In this document: positions 26,071 through 34,156 of the stretch, piece by piece
How positions within the stretch are numbered: the stretch's first letter is position 1
Layout of the letters: every line of letters starts with the position of its first letter
Position numbers and translations under genes: made by a program
Notes under the pieces: generated by a model
Told to the model about the DNA's origin: nothing
The model's input: the letters and a program-made list of their open reading frames with translations, nothing else
The model's database searches: none
DNA from: a bacterium 1xD42-87
GTDB lineage: Bacteria > Bacillota > Clostridia > Lachnospirales > Lachnospiraceae
Assembly (NCBI GenBank): GCA_003611805.1
Contig: RAYM01000005.1
Coordinates: 47,679-111,678, forward strand
Length of the DNA: 64,000 nucleotides
Direction: 5' to 3'

Positions 26071-26259
26071 TTATTTCAGCAGGTTGGCGGTCGCAACCCT
26101 GATCTCATGCTGCTTTCCCCAAATGTGGTTCAGTATCATGTAGTTTGATGCATCCAGCCGGTTCTTCGCCCAGACCGAAACGGTCTTCATGGTCTTTGTC
26201 CCCTTCGGTGTGTAGTCGATCTCGTAAAGTGTGGCTCCTTCAAATTTCCTGTTCAGCAT
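26071..26259 (-). CDS. Small protein, unknown, first gene after leader element A
   Basis: 62 aa, MLNRKFEGATLYEIDYTPKG, basic, C-terminal NHIWGKQHEIRVATANLLK. GGAGGAAAACAG precedes the ATG, the same initiation region as at the amidoligase gene. It is the first gene downstream of the repeated intergenic element at 26260-26390. No family recognised. Confidence 0.65.
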   Translation of the reverse strand: MLNRKFEGATLYEIDYTPKGTKTMKTVSVWAKNRLDASNYMILNHIWGKQHEIRVATANLLK

Positions 26260-26390
26260 TCTGTTTTCCTCCGTTTTCTAAGCCTGCGGCTTTGTTATTC
26301 CTTTCGGTAGTACACATATTCGCTCTAAAACCACATTTTATCAAGTTAATTCGGAGCATAAACTGCACAAACATCCACAGCGGGAATTGT
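26260..26390 (-). promoter_or_regulatory. Repeated leader element, copy A
   Basis: Minus-strand block with TTTTAGAGCGAATATGTGTA followed by CTACCGAAAGG and a GGAGGAAAACAG ribosome binding site. The CTTTCGG...CTCTAAAA core is identical to copy B (28758-28890), and flanking blocks (AATT, GTGT and CCCG) are also conserved. A weaker copy C lies at 29841-29945. Confidence 0.75.
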
Positions 26391-26397
26391 GTGGTTT

Positions 26398-26778
26398 TCA
26401 ATGGTTGGGGATGTGCTTCCCATCCTCTATCCAGTCAACCAGCACGATGATCTCCCCTTCGGTTTCCATCCGTTCAAGCTCCGCCACATCGTCCATGTCC
26501 CAATTGACCGGGTACACCCCGCAGAATTCCACAATGCAGTCGATCCCGCCGGTCTCAATCCAGTCCCGGTTCAGGTTCCATGCGCCGCAGACCGTATCCA
26601 CATGGCCGTGGCTGACATGGTTCCGATCGAGAATGCCCTCGATTTTCTTGATGGTTTTATCCTTGTAAAGGTCGGTATCTTTCGGGACGGTGATGTAAAA
26701 CATACACTTTGTTGCAGCCTCTCCCCGTTCCCTTCTTGCGTCAATCCACTCCTGGATGACCTCTGTCCTTTTTTTCAT
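26398..26778 (-). CDS. Hypothetical acidic protein
   Basis: About 126 aa from MKKRTEVIQEW, preferred because AAAGGAG lies 8 bases upstream; an ATG at 26811 overlapping the previous stop is an alternative. Contains KCMFYITVPKDTDLYKDKTI and ends in WIEDGKHIPNH. No family recognised. It is the last gene of the amidoligase operon, so it may belong to that pathway. Confidence 0.65.
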   Translation of the reverse strand: MKKRTEVIQEWIDARRERGEAATKCMFYITVPKDTDLYKDKTIKKIEGILDRNHVSHGHVDTVCGAWNLNRDWIETGGIDCIVEFCGVYPVNWDMDDVAELERMETEGEIIVLVDWIEDGKHIPNH

Positions 26779-26807
26779 AGCTTTACGCTCCTTTGCCTTT
26801 GTAATTT

Positions 26808-27017
26808 TCATCCCCTGCCGTAGCACCTGTGGATGGCTTCCAGAATCTGTTCCTGCTCCTCCCCATCCACCCCGATGCTCTCCAGCGCCTCCCTGGTGCC
26901 GCAGTCTGGGCAGAGCGGCGTTCTGCCGTCCGCCCGCGAAACTGCCGGCCTCCCATGGTAGGTCTGCCCGCACCTTGGGCAGACCGAAATCCTCGCAGTA
27001 TTATCTGTTTCTTTCAT
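26808..27017 (-). CDS. Small zinc-ribbon protein
   Basis: 69 aa from MKETDNTARISVCPRCG, after CAGGAGGAAACTGCG. Two CxxC pairs (CPRCG and CPDCG) about 25 residues apart indicate a zinc ribbon, followed by a helical tail (EQEQILEAIHRCYG). It overlaps the 3' end of the cyclotransferase gene and is co-transcribed with it and the amidoligase. Confidence 0.75.
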   Translation of the reverse strand: MKETDNTARISVCPRCGQTYHGRPAVSRADGRTPLCPDCGTREALESIGVDGEEQEQILEAIHRCYGRG

Positions 27018-27693
27018 CGCAGTTTCCTCCTGAGTCCTTATTTTCCTGCCGTGGGGCAAGCGCCTCCTCCCTGCTGCGGAACATCCTCCCTGCGGATGCG
27101 CGGCAGCGGCTCCCTCTGCGGTTCTGCAGGCAAAAATATCTCCCGTCAAATCCCTGCACCGTGTATGTGCCGGTGCATCCGTTCTTCCGGTTGGTCACCA
27201 TGAAGCAGGCGTCCCCGGTCTTCCACCCGCCCGGAAATTCCTCCCTGCTGTCGGCATACGCCTGTTCCAGGAATGCCTCATCAAACCCGAACCTCCGGTA
27301 TCCCTCCATGCAGGTCGCCATGTAGGATTCGCTCGGCAGCCCAAGCGGGCGGTCCTCATGCATGATGTAGACAAAAACCTTCCGCCTGCGGACCTTGCCG
27401 GTCCTGATGCCCCTGATGGGCAGCTCCATCTCCTTTTTGTAGTAAAAGGACGGGAAGCCCTCGTAGCGGTCCAGGGCAGCCTCATCCTCCTCCGTCACCG
27501 CCCATGCCGCCACGGGTACGCTTGCGCCCTCCTGCGGCTCAATGGTGAGGTAGGAGCCGGTCCTGCTCCCTTTAAACAGCAGCCGGTAGCCTTCCACCAC
27601 CGAGGTCCCGATGATCCTCGCCCCAGGGCAACGCATCCGCATCTGCCCGACATTCAGGTTTGAGCCGTAAGCAATGTAGTATCTTTTTTCCAT
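27001..27693 (-). CDS. Gamma-glutamylcyclotransferase-like (AIG2/GGCT fold) protein
   Basis: About 230 aa from MEKRYYIAYGSNL. The YGSNL substrate-loop motif near the N-terminus, DRYEGFPSFYYKKE in the middle, and IMHEDRPLGLPSESY are typical of the GGCT-like cyclotransferase fold. The last 80 residues add a Cys/Arg-rich segment outside the standard fold. These enzymes release 5-oxoproline from gamma-glutamyl amides. Its operon partner is an amidoligase, a pairing known from comparative genomics of amidoligases, so the two may make and remove gamma-glutamyl or similar isopeptide modifications. Confidence 0.88.
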   Translation of the reverse strand: MEKRYYIAYGSNLNVGQMRMRCPGARIIGTSVVEGYRLLFKGSRTGSYLTIEPQEGASVPVAAWAVTEEDEAALDRYEGFPSFYYKKEMELPIRGIRTGKVRRRKVFVYIMHEDRPLGLPSESYMATCMEGYRRFGFDEAFLEQAYADSREEFPGGWKTGDACFMVTNRKNGCTGTYTVQGFDGRYFCLQNRRGSRCRASAGRMFRSREEALAPRQENKDSGGNCDERNR

Positions 27694-27809
27694 TTTGAAA
27701 TCCATCCTTTCCGAAGGGGGCACCCTTCTACCACCTTAAGACCGCCGTAGCGGTCCGCTGCCCTTTCCGTGGCAGGCAAGGTGGCAGGAGGCTACCTCCC
27801 GCGTTCCCT

Positions 27810-28757
27810 TCAAGCAGCCCTTCCGTTGCGGAAGGATGCATCCCCTGCAAGCCTCCTTGTGAGGATGTCCCTTGCGGTCTTGAATTCGTCCCCGATGAAG
27901 CCGAGCCGGAGGAGCCAGGTCCTCATGGCGTATTTCGGGTTCTCGCTCTGCTGCGGCTTCGGGCTTGCGGTCTTCACTTCCTTCGCCATCTGGCTGAGTG
28001 CAAGGCAGAGCTGGATGTAGCTTTTAAGCTGCCCTGCGTGGAGGCCGCCCCTGCGCCCGTCGCCCGGCTCGTCGAACTGGAAGAGCCGGAATTCGACCGT
28101 GCCTTTGGTGAAGGTTGCGTGGTAGTTGAGCATATGGTACCGGCTGTCGTTGTAATGCTGGCTTCTGCCATAATTTGCGCCGTGGCTCGTGTACCAGATG
28201 TCCGCAAGGGCCGCCATCGTGGAAGGCTTCTTCCGGTTGACCTGCTCCAAAAACCGTGGGTCTACCGTGCGGCAGTAGCGGTTCATCCTGCCCCTGTCAA
28301 GGTTTAAGGCGTCCGCAATCAGGCTTTCGTGGCTTGCCATGATGTTGGCAAGGTTCCTTAAGCTCTGCGGCGTGTGGCCTTTTGCCCCGATGTGGATGTG
28401 TACCCCGCAGCCCCTTCCTGCGTCGCTTTTCGCTCCGGCGTGCCGCAGCTGCCGGATGAGCTCCTGCAGGGTTTCGATGTCTGCGTAGGTGAGGATCGGC
28501 GTCACCAGCTCGCACTTTTCGCTGTCCGGCCCCGCGATGCTCACATCCCTCTGGAATTTCCATTCCCTGCCCTGTGCGTCCCATGCGCTCCAGGTGTAGT
28601 AGCCGTTCCGTCTTGCTGTGTCCTGGTAGCGTCCTGTTCCGAAGAAGTCCGCTGCGACCTTTGCCGCTTTGCTCCTTGCGATGCTGTTCATCTCCACCTC
28701 GACCCCGATGGTCTGCTTCTTCATTTCCTCAACCTGCCTTGCTAATTTTGCGTTCAT
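27810..28757 (-). CDS. Amidoligase-family protein (COOH-NH2 ligase, Amidoligase_2)
   Basis: About 315 aa from MNAKLARQVEE, after GGAGGAAAACAGC. The glutamine-synthetase-like ligase fold is indicated by GVEVEMNSIARSKA near the N-terminus, SEKCELVTPILTY, and RGCGVHIHIGAKG with metal- and ATP-binding Glu/His residues, then GTVEFRLFQFDEPG. These enzymes form amide bonds between a carboxyl and an amine using ATP; the substrate here is unknown. The last 40 residues (KYAMR, LLRLGFIG, FRNG) are a separate module shared with the 29091-29840 protein. The operon continues with a cyclotransferase-like gene. Confidence 0.9.
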   Translation of the reverse strand: MNAKLARQVEEMKKQTIGVEVEMNSIARSKAAKVAADFFGTGRYQDTARRNGYYTWSAWDAQGREWKFQRDVSIAGPDSEKCELVTPILTYADIETLQELIRQLRHAGAKSDAGRGCGVHIHIGAKGHTPQSLRNLANIMASHESLIADALNLDRGRMNRYCRTVDPRFLEQVNRKKPSTMAALADIWYTSHGANYGRSQHYNDSRYHMLNYHATFTKGTVEFRLFQFDEPGDGRRGGLHAGQLKSYIQLCLALSQMAKEVKTASPKPQQSENPKYAMRTWLLRLGFIGDEFKTARDILTRRLAGDASFRNGRAA

Positions 28758-28890
28758 GCTGTTTTCCTCCGTTTTCTTTGTGTGTTTTCCCTTTCGGTAG
28801 TACACATATTCGCTCTAAAAGGGGATAATAGCAAGTCAATTCGAGGCATATATTACACGATGATTTTGGCCGGGATTTGTGTATTTTATG
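28758..28890 (-). promoter_or_regulatory. Repeated leader element, copy B
   Basis: Directly before the amidoligase start. Its CTTTCGGTAGTACACATATT plus CGCTCTAAAA core is identical to copy A at 26301-26330, and GCAAGTCAATTCGAGGCATA corresponds to a diverged block in copy A. It probably carries the transcription or translation start region of this cassette. Confidence 0.75.
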
Positions 28891-29107
28891 GCAGTTTACG
28901 GCAGGCATCCTCGCCGTAGACCACATGGAGGCGGCTGCCGTTGTCCCAGCGGACCATGATGCTCGCCGTGTCATCCACACCCTCTACCGTCCCCTGCGTC
29001 CCTATGGGCGGAGCCTGCACATCGTCCATCCGCACCAGCTCCACCCGCGTCCCCGCAGGGTACTCCCTGCGGACGCGCTCCAACGTCTCCCTATTCGGAA
29101 ACTTCAT
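28886..29107 (-). CDS. DUF4314-like protein
   Basis: 73 aa, MKFPNRETLERVRREYPAGT, then RMDDVQAPPIGTQGTVEGVD and MVRWDNGSRLHVVYGEDACR. This is the small SH3-like beta-barrel pattern of DUF4314, widespread in Firmicute conjugative elements and phages and of unknown function. It overlaps the end of the preceding gene by 17 bases. Confidence 0.88.
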   Translation of the reverse strand: MKFPNRETLERVRREYPAGTRVELVRMDDVQAPPIGTQGTVEGVDDTASIMVRWDNGSRLHVVYGEDACRKLP

Positions 29108-29840
29108 CGTCTGCCGCCTCCTTCCTTTCGCCGTTCTTGAAAGCCGAACTGCCGGAAAGGTTCTTCAGCAGTATTTTCCGCTCTCCCTTGTATTCCGTGC
29201 CGATGAATCCAAGCCGGAGCAGGAAGCACCGGAATGCGTACTTTTCGTTGTCCACCGCTTTTTCCTTTGCCGTGATGCGTTTCTGGTTCCGGCTCATCTC
29301 GCAGAGTGCGGAAATAAAATGCGTGTATGCTTTGGCTGACTCTGCATCCGGTGTCCCGGAAAACCATGGGAAGGAAACCTTCTCCTCATCAATTTCAATC
29401 CGCAGGTCATCAATGCCGAGGGCCTTTTTGATGAGGCTGCCTTTTGCCTCCAGCAGCCTGGTAAGGTTTCCGCAAAGCACCATGCCGAGCGGAACCGCCA
29501 CCGTAAGCCCTACGTTCTCCCCCTGCGGCGCAGTTTCCGGCTCATCCGCATTGTTTTCCGCATCTGCGCTTTTTTCCTCCGTGCCGGCTTCCTGCGCCGT
29601 CTCTGCGGTTTCCTCCGCATTAAAGCCTGCGGCCGCCAATGCTTCCTTTACCTTTTCTATTGTCCGGCTGTCTGTGCGTTCATCCCATGCCAGTGTCCCG
29701 TCCCTGCTTACGGTAATGTTGCTGATTGCGTAGGCGCAGGTCGGCATCCTCATATAAACCGCCCTCATTCCGACAACCCCGGAAATGACCTCCACCATTT
29801 CCTTCCGCTTTTCTCCTGTTACGTTGTACCTTGTTTCCAT
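29091..29840 (-). CDS. Amidoligase-tail-containing accessory protein
   Basis: About 249 aa from METRYNVTGEK. The N-terminus is unrecognised (about 1-80), an acidic Glu/Ala/Asn linker follows (about 85-125), then a PLGMVLCGNLTRLLEAKGSL segment and a C-terminal module KYAFR..LLRLGFIG.EYK..R.IL..L.G..AFKNG. That module matches the C-terminus of the amidoligase encoded nearby, position by position. This suggests a common partner-binding or targeting tail. The gene is headed by leader element copy C. Similar proteins are sometimes labelled virulence-related; the sequence does not support such a role. Confidence 0.75.
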   Translation of the reverse strand: METRYNVTGEKRKEMVEVISGVVGMRAVYMRMPTCAYAISNITVSRDGTLAWDERTDSRTIEKVKEALAAAGFNAEETAETAQEAGTEEKSADAENNADEPETAPQGENVGLTVAVPLGMVLCGNLTRLLEAKGSLIKKALGIDDLRIEIDEEKVSFPWFSGTPDAESAKAYTHFISALCEMSRNQKRITAKEKAVDNEKYAFRCFLLRLGFIGTEYKGERKILLKNLSGSSAFKNGERKEAADDEVSE

Positions 29841-29945
29841 TGTGTTTTCCTCCTTCTTTTTCGGTACTACATTAATCACTCTAAGCGGCTGGAATAGCAA
29901 GCAGTATGTGAGAAAAAATGTCACAATAAAAAGTCCGGGAACTGT
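29841..29945 (-). promoter_or_regulatory. Repeated leader element, copy C
   Basis: A diverged third copy before METRYNV: GGAGGAAAACACA, CGGTACTACATTAATCACTCTAA (split as TCGGTACTACATTAATCACT and CTAA) and AATAGCAAGCAG align with copies A and B at the same distances from the start codon. Confidence 0.65.
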
Positions 29946-31969
29946 GCGTAAAACACAATGCCCGAAAGCACGAAATAGACATTCGGCAGCGCCACGCCGT
30001 TGCCCCACATCTTATATTCAGCAGAATCCGAATGCGGCTCTTTCAGCCACTTGATGATCTGCTTATCGGTCTTTGGCTTGGTGGAAGTCCCCATAATCTT
30101 ACTGTGGATCTCAAAGACCTCCCGCCAGAAGGCAAGGTCATCCTCCGTTGGCTCTTCCGTCCCAAGGCCGCTGCACCACCAGTCCGGGAAGCCCTGCAGC
30201 CTCGCACATTCCGTAGGGGTCAGCCTACGGACGATATACTCCGGCTCCGCCTGCACATCGTTGACGACGGGCGGGTCTTTATAATCCGTAGCCACCAGCG
30301 TGTTCGCCAGTTCCTTCTCCGCCCGCGTGAAATGGGAATTCTTGCTCGTGCAGTAGGTCGGGTACGCCACCGCATGGTGGTCCGTGGCATTCAGCGTGAA
30401 GGAGACATCCTCATTCACGCCGCTGCCCTGCGGCCCGTTCTTATCCTCCCTGCCGATCATGGAGCCCTGCACCGACACCACGGCAATGCCGCCCTGGTTG
30501 CAGGAGGGGTTCCCGCCGTTCCCGTCAAGCGTCCGGGAAGTGTCTGCCTCATAGAATCCGCTGTGCGGGTTATCCGACTTCATGGCATTGCTGTCCTTGG
30601 AACAGATGCCGTATGCCTGCACCACCAGCTCGTTGCAGCGGCTCTCCCCGACATCAAAGGTGTTCAGCGTATTTGCCACCTTCCCGTCCTTCCATGTTGG
30701 TGCGTCCCCTTTGTAGTGGGCGCGGTATCCCTTGCAGAACGGCACGAACACCGTCTGGTCATTGTTGCAGGAGAGCGTTGCGGATTTGTCGTCCTGGATA
30801 ATCGCCCCCTTGCCGCCGCCTTCACAGCCGGAGCGGATTTTCAGCGTCTTTGGCGTTTCCGCATCCATAACCATAGGTACATTCCCGCCTCCCGTCCCCA
30901 TCCGGGAGGTCAGCGTCTGCACCCTGCCGTCCTCCGACAGCTTCACGCGGCTGTCCGCAGGATGGTTTTCCAAAGCCACCGCCGCAGGGATCGTCCCGGT
31001 ACGGAGTGTGGGCGATGTCTCCTCCTCATACCCGATCCCCCGCGCCTGTGCGGAATGCTCCGTGCAGAAGCCCGCTGATTCCAGCACACACGGAGGATGG
31101 TGCGCCTCTGCCCGCAAAGTGCAGGTCACGTCATCCGTCACATCCATCCTCTGCCCGCCCTGGTCATTTAAGCAGATGCCGCCTGCCGCTCCAATGCAAT
31201 CCGCAGCACCTCCGGCAGTTCCTTGCCACGCACGGAAGCCCTCCGCAGAATACCCAGACACGCCTTCGGACTCAAATAATATCTTTCCGGCACTCCCGCC
31301 TGCAAAATCTGCGACAAGGTAGATTCGTTTCCTTCGCTGGGGGACTCCCCAAAATTGTGCGTCAAGGACACGCCACGCAAGGGAAAATCCGTCTCCCACA
31401 ATATTTCCTGCGTTTGCCCACTTCCCCTTTGGAGGTCCAGGAACAGGAACACCTTCGCCTTTGACGGAGCAGACCGCTTCGAGGACTGCCTTGAAGTCCT
31501 CCCCTTTGTTGGAGGAGAAAGCGCCGGGGACATTCTCCCATACGATAAACCTTGGATATTTTCCATCTGTTGCACACCTCATTTCCTCTACGATCCGTAT
31601 TGCCTGGTAGAACAGGCAGGACTGCTGCCCGCCAAGCCCCGCCCGCTTGCCCGCCACCGACATATCCGTGCAGGGCGAGCCGAAGGTGATGATGTCCACC
31701 GGCTCTATTTCATCCCCGCGGATGCTGTTGATATCCCCCAGGTGCTTCACACTCGGCAGCCGCTTCGTGGTCACACGGATGGGGAACGGCTCAATCTCCG
31801 AAGCCCATAGAGGGGTGATGCCCGCAAGCAGCCCGCCCAACGGAAATCCCCCTGAACCATCGAACAGGCTGCCGAGGGTCAGGCTGGAATACGCAGTCTG
31901 CGGATTTGGTGTGTCTTCGCCGCCGGTGCCGGACTCCCTACTATGGATATATATAGCATCTGCACTCAT
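29921..31969 (-). CDS. Phage DNA cytosine-5 methyltransferase with repeat-filled recognition region
   Basis: 682 aa, much longer than a minimal C5 methyltransferase (about 330-430 aa). Motif I LFDGSGGFPLGG (35-46), motif IV GSPCTDMS with the catalytic Cys100, motif VI ENVPG (about 155), motif VIII QRRKRIYLVADF (about 210), and motifs IX-X RLTPTECARLQGFPDWW and MWGNGVALPN at the end are all intact. About 350 residues between VIII and IX contain at least seven spaced units around a TL dipeptide (CTLRAEAHH, PTLRTG, NTLNTFD, RTLDGNGG, FTLNATDHH, NTLVATDY). It probably protects phage DNA from host restriction. Its start overlaps the ParB-methyltransferase stop by 4 bases. Confidence 0.92.
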   Translation of the reverse strand: MSADAIYIHSRESGTGGEDTPNPQTAYSSLTLGSLFDGSGGFPLGGLLAGITPLWASEIEPFPIRVTTKRLPSVKHLGDINSIRGDEIEPVDIITFGSPCTDMSVAGKRAGLGGQQSCLFYQAIRIVEEMRCATDGKYPRFIVWENVPGAFSSNKGEDFKAVLEAVCSVKGEGVPVPGPPKGKWANAGNIVGDGFSLAWRVLDAQFWGVPQRRKRIYLVADFAGGSAGKILFESEGVSGYSAEGFRAWQGTAGGAADCIGAAGGICLNDQGGQRMDVTDDVTCTLRAEAHHPPCVLESAGFCTEHSAQARGIGYEEETSPTLRTGTIPAAVALENHPADSRVKLSEDGRVQTLTSRMGTGGGNVPMVMDAETPKTLKIRSGCEGGGKGAIIQDDKSATLSCNNDQTVFVPFCKGYRAHYKGDAPTWKDGKVANTLNTFDVGESRCNELVVQAYGICSKDSNAMKSDNPHSGFYEADTSRTLDGNGGNPSCNQGGIAVVSVQGSMIGREDKNGPQGSGVNEDVSFTLNATDHHAVAYPTYCTSKNSHFTRAEKELANTLVATDYKDPPVVNDVQAEPEYIVRRLTPTECARLQGFPDWWCSGLGTEEPTEDDLAFWREVFEIHSKIMGTSTKPKTDKQIIKWLKEPHSDSAEYKMWGNGVALPNVYFVLSGIVFYAQFPDFLL

Positions 31970-33219
31970 TCCGTCTCCACCTCCTTCACCAGCGCGGAAT
32001 ATGGGATTTTCTCCCCGCCGCGCACCACATACACATTCTCCGAATCCCCGGTATCCTCCACATACCTCCGCAGGATGACAGATGCGTATTTTTCATCCAG
32101 CTCACACATGAAACAGATGCGGTTCGTCTGCTCACACGCCATCATTGTGGAGCCGCTCCCTCCGAAAGTGTCCAGCACGATGGCGTTCTCCTGGGAGGAA
32201 TTGCTGATCGGGTAGCCGAGCAGGTCAAGCGGCTTGGAGGTCGGGTGGTTCTTGTTCCGCTTCGGCTTGTCGTAGTTCCAGATGGTTGTCTGCTTCCGGT
32301 CGGAATACCACGGGTGTTTCCCGTTCTTCAGAAACCCGTACAGCACAGGCTCATGCTGCCACTGGTAGTCCGAGCGCCCAAGCACCAGGGAATTCTTCAC
32401 CCATATGCACACTCCGGCAAGGTGGAACCCCGCATCCACAAAGGCTTTCCTGAAATTCAGCCCCTCCGTGTCCGCATGGAACACATAAGCCGCCCCGCCG
32501 CTTTCCAGATGCTCCACCATGCATGAGAACGAATTGTACAGAAATGTGTAGAAGTCATCCCCTTTCATGCTGTCGTTCTGGATGGAAAGGCCGCTGCCGC
32601 TCTTGAAAGCGACATTATACGGCGGGTCCGTCACGATGAGGTTTGCCTTTTTCCCGTCCATGAGCGCCGCCACATCCTCCGCACTGGTGGCATCGCCGCA
32701 CATCAGCCTGTGCCTGCCCACCATCCAGATGTCGCCCCGCTCCACGAACGCCGCTTTCTCCAACGCTGCGGAAAGGTCGAAATCATCATCTTTCACATCT
32801 TTCTCACCGTCCCCGGCAAAGAGGTCTGCAATCTCATCCTCACCGAAGCCTGTCAGGGATACATCAAAATCCGCTCCCTGCAAACTTTCAATCTCGATGC
32901 GGAGCAGCTCCTCATCCCAGCCTGCGTCCAATGCCATGCGGTTATCCGCAAGGATGTAGGCTTTCTTCTGCGCCTCCGTCAGATAATCCACGAACACACA
33001 CGGGACTTCCGTGATCCCTTCCTCTTTTGCCGCCGCGATCCTGCCATGCCCCGCGATGACACTGAAATCCCGGTCGATGATGACCGGGTTGATGAAGCCG
33101 AACTCCCGCAGGGATGAGCGGAGCTTCGCAAGCTGCTCCGGCGAGTGCGTCCGCGCGTTATTCACATACGGCACTAATTTTTCAACAGCTACAAGCTGCA
33201 TATCAGTCGTTGTCTTCAT
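31966..33219 (-). CDS. ParB-domain/DNA adenine- or cytosine-N4-methyltransferase fusion
   Basis: About 417 aa from MKTTTDMQLVAVEKL after ATGGAGG. An N-terminal ParB/Srx nuclease-like domain (about 5-100, with FINPVIIDRDFSVIAGHGR) is joined to a beta-class amino-methyltransferase: catalytic DPPYNVAF (about 198-205), and the AdoMet site VLDTFGGSGSTMMACEQ (about 365-381). Common in Firmicute phages. It methylates exocyclic amino groups in DNA, presumably for anti-restriction or packaging control, paired with the downstream C5 enzyme. Confidence 0.93.
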   Translation of the reverse strand: MKTTTDMQLVAVEKLVPYVNNARTHSPEQLAKLRSSLREFGFINPVIIDRDFSVIAGHGRIAAAKEEGITEVPCVFVDYLTEAQKKAYILADNRMALDAGWDEELLRIEIESLQGADFDVSLTGFGEDEIADLFAGDGEKDVKDDDFDLSAALEKAAFVERGDIWMVGRHRLMCGDATSAEDVAALMDGKKANLIVTDPPYNVAFKSGSGLSIQNDSMKGDDFYTFLYNSFSCMVEHLESGGAAYVFHADTEGLNFRKAFVDAGFHLAGVCIWVKNSLVLGRSDYQWQHEPVLYGFLKNGKHPWYSDRKQTTIWNYDKPKRNKNHPTSKPLDLLGYPISNSSQENAIVLDTFGGSGSTMMACEQTNRICFMCELDEKYASVILRRYVEDTGDSENVYVVRGGEKIPYSALVKEVETE

Positions 33220-33283
33220 TAAAAACCTCCATTTCGTAGCAGACGGCATCACTTAAATACACCCTCCGATTAAAAAAGGGCAT

Positions 33284-33312
33284 GAAAAAACCGCCCCATA
33301 GGACGGTTTCAA
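33284..33312 (-). terminator. Terminator after the nucleotidyltransferase gene
   Basis: Minus-strand stem AAACCGTCC / GGGCGGTTT with a TATG loop followed by TTTTTT, seven bases after the stop codon at 33319. Confidence 0.85.
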
Positions 33313-33318
33313 AAAAAA

Positions 33319-33993
33319 TCAGTTAAAATATTTTCTATATACCTCGTTTATTGTTTCGACATAAACTATATATGATGGATGGTTTTTATCCTGGCGTTCA
33401 AGATACATATTTTTCTTGTCTTTATATCTTTTCCGAACCTCACCCCAACGCCTTTGGGACTTAATAGCATCAGCTTTTTCCCGGATGTGATGTACGGATG
33501 GGGCTTCTCCCCACAGATAATTGTTAGAACCCTTATCGTGTAGCAGCCTGTAATAAGTCCCATCTTCATCCCTGGCCATTATAGCAAGGTCAAAACTGAA
33601 AGCCACCTGTGACAGGACGCCGGGAGTATACATCAAAGCAGTTATAACAGATGTCGAATCCTTCCCATCCGAGAATTGACCTCCCCTTACAACATGACTC
33701 CTGCTTCTCCTTAATATCAAGTTCAAAGAATCCCTGACCCTGTTTTTAAGGCACCGCGTGTCATTCCAGTATTCCTCCGGCATCCTTATGACCACCAGGT
33801 TATAGTCTAGGTCAAACGGGGAATTCCCGTTCCGCATAACAAGCTTCCGCGCATGGCTCCCACTTCCCACAAGAAAAAACTGGGTGATTATGCCGTATTC
33901 CTCATTCAGATGATCCCGCAGTTCTGTAAGGATCCGCGAACACTCACTGCGGTATGGCTTGACTTCCTTCTCACTTACATATTCGTATGCCAT
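33319..33993 (-). CDS. Nucleotidyltransferase-fold protein, independent accessory gene
   Basis: 224 aa. The pattern FLVGSGSHARKL (41-51) followed by PFDLDYNLVV (D61, D63) is the hG[GS]...D-x-D signature of the polymerase-beta-type nucleotidyltransferase superfamily. A third acidic residue candidate lies in VAFSFDLAIM (about 130-137). The rest is basic and helical. The gene has its own consensus promoter and terminator and is more AT-rich than neighbours, so it is probably expressed in the lysogen. Related folds occur in minimal antitoxin/toxin, abortive-infection and CD-NTase systems; which one applies is unknown. Confidence 0.75.
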   Translation of the reverse strand: MAYEYVSEKEVKPYRSECSRILTELRDHLNEEYGIITQFFLVGSGSHARKLVMRNGNSPFDLDYNLVVIRMPEEYWNDTRCLKNRVRDSLNLILRRSRSHVVRGGQFSDGKDSTSVITALMYTPGVLSQVAFSFDLAIMARDEDGTYYRLLHDKGSNNYLWGEAPSVHHIREKADAIKSQRRWGEVRKRYKDKKNMYLERQDKNHPSYIVYVETINEVYRKYFN

Positions 33994-34052
33994 TCTTTTT
34001 CTCCTATCCTGCCCGTACCTCCATCCAGCGCTCTTTGTCGCTAAATCATTGT

Positions 34053-34081
34053 AGTATGACAGATGAAGCCTGCTTTGTCAA
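34053..34081 (-). promoter_or_regulatory. Promoter of the nucleotidyltransferase gene
   Basis: Minus strand TTGACA (34081-34076), 17 bases, CATACT (34058-34053), 60 bases before the start codon, with a AGGATAGGAG ribosome binding site between. Confidence 0.8.
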
Positions 34082-34156
34082 TCTCCTTTTTCACATTTTA
34101 TATAAATTCCCCTGGATAAAATTTCTTTCTGTATACTTGCAGGTTTTCTGGCATCC

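Noticed and set aside
30032..31078. Plus-strand frame of about 350 codons opposite the C5 methyltransferase
   Set aside because: Antisense shadow of a gene with intact catalytic motifs; composition rich in Arg, His and Val typical of such shadows.
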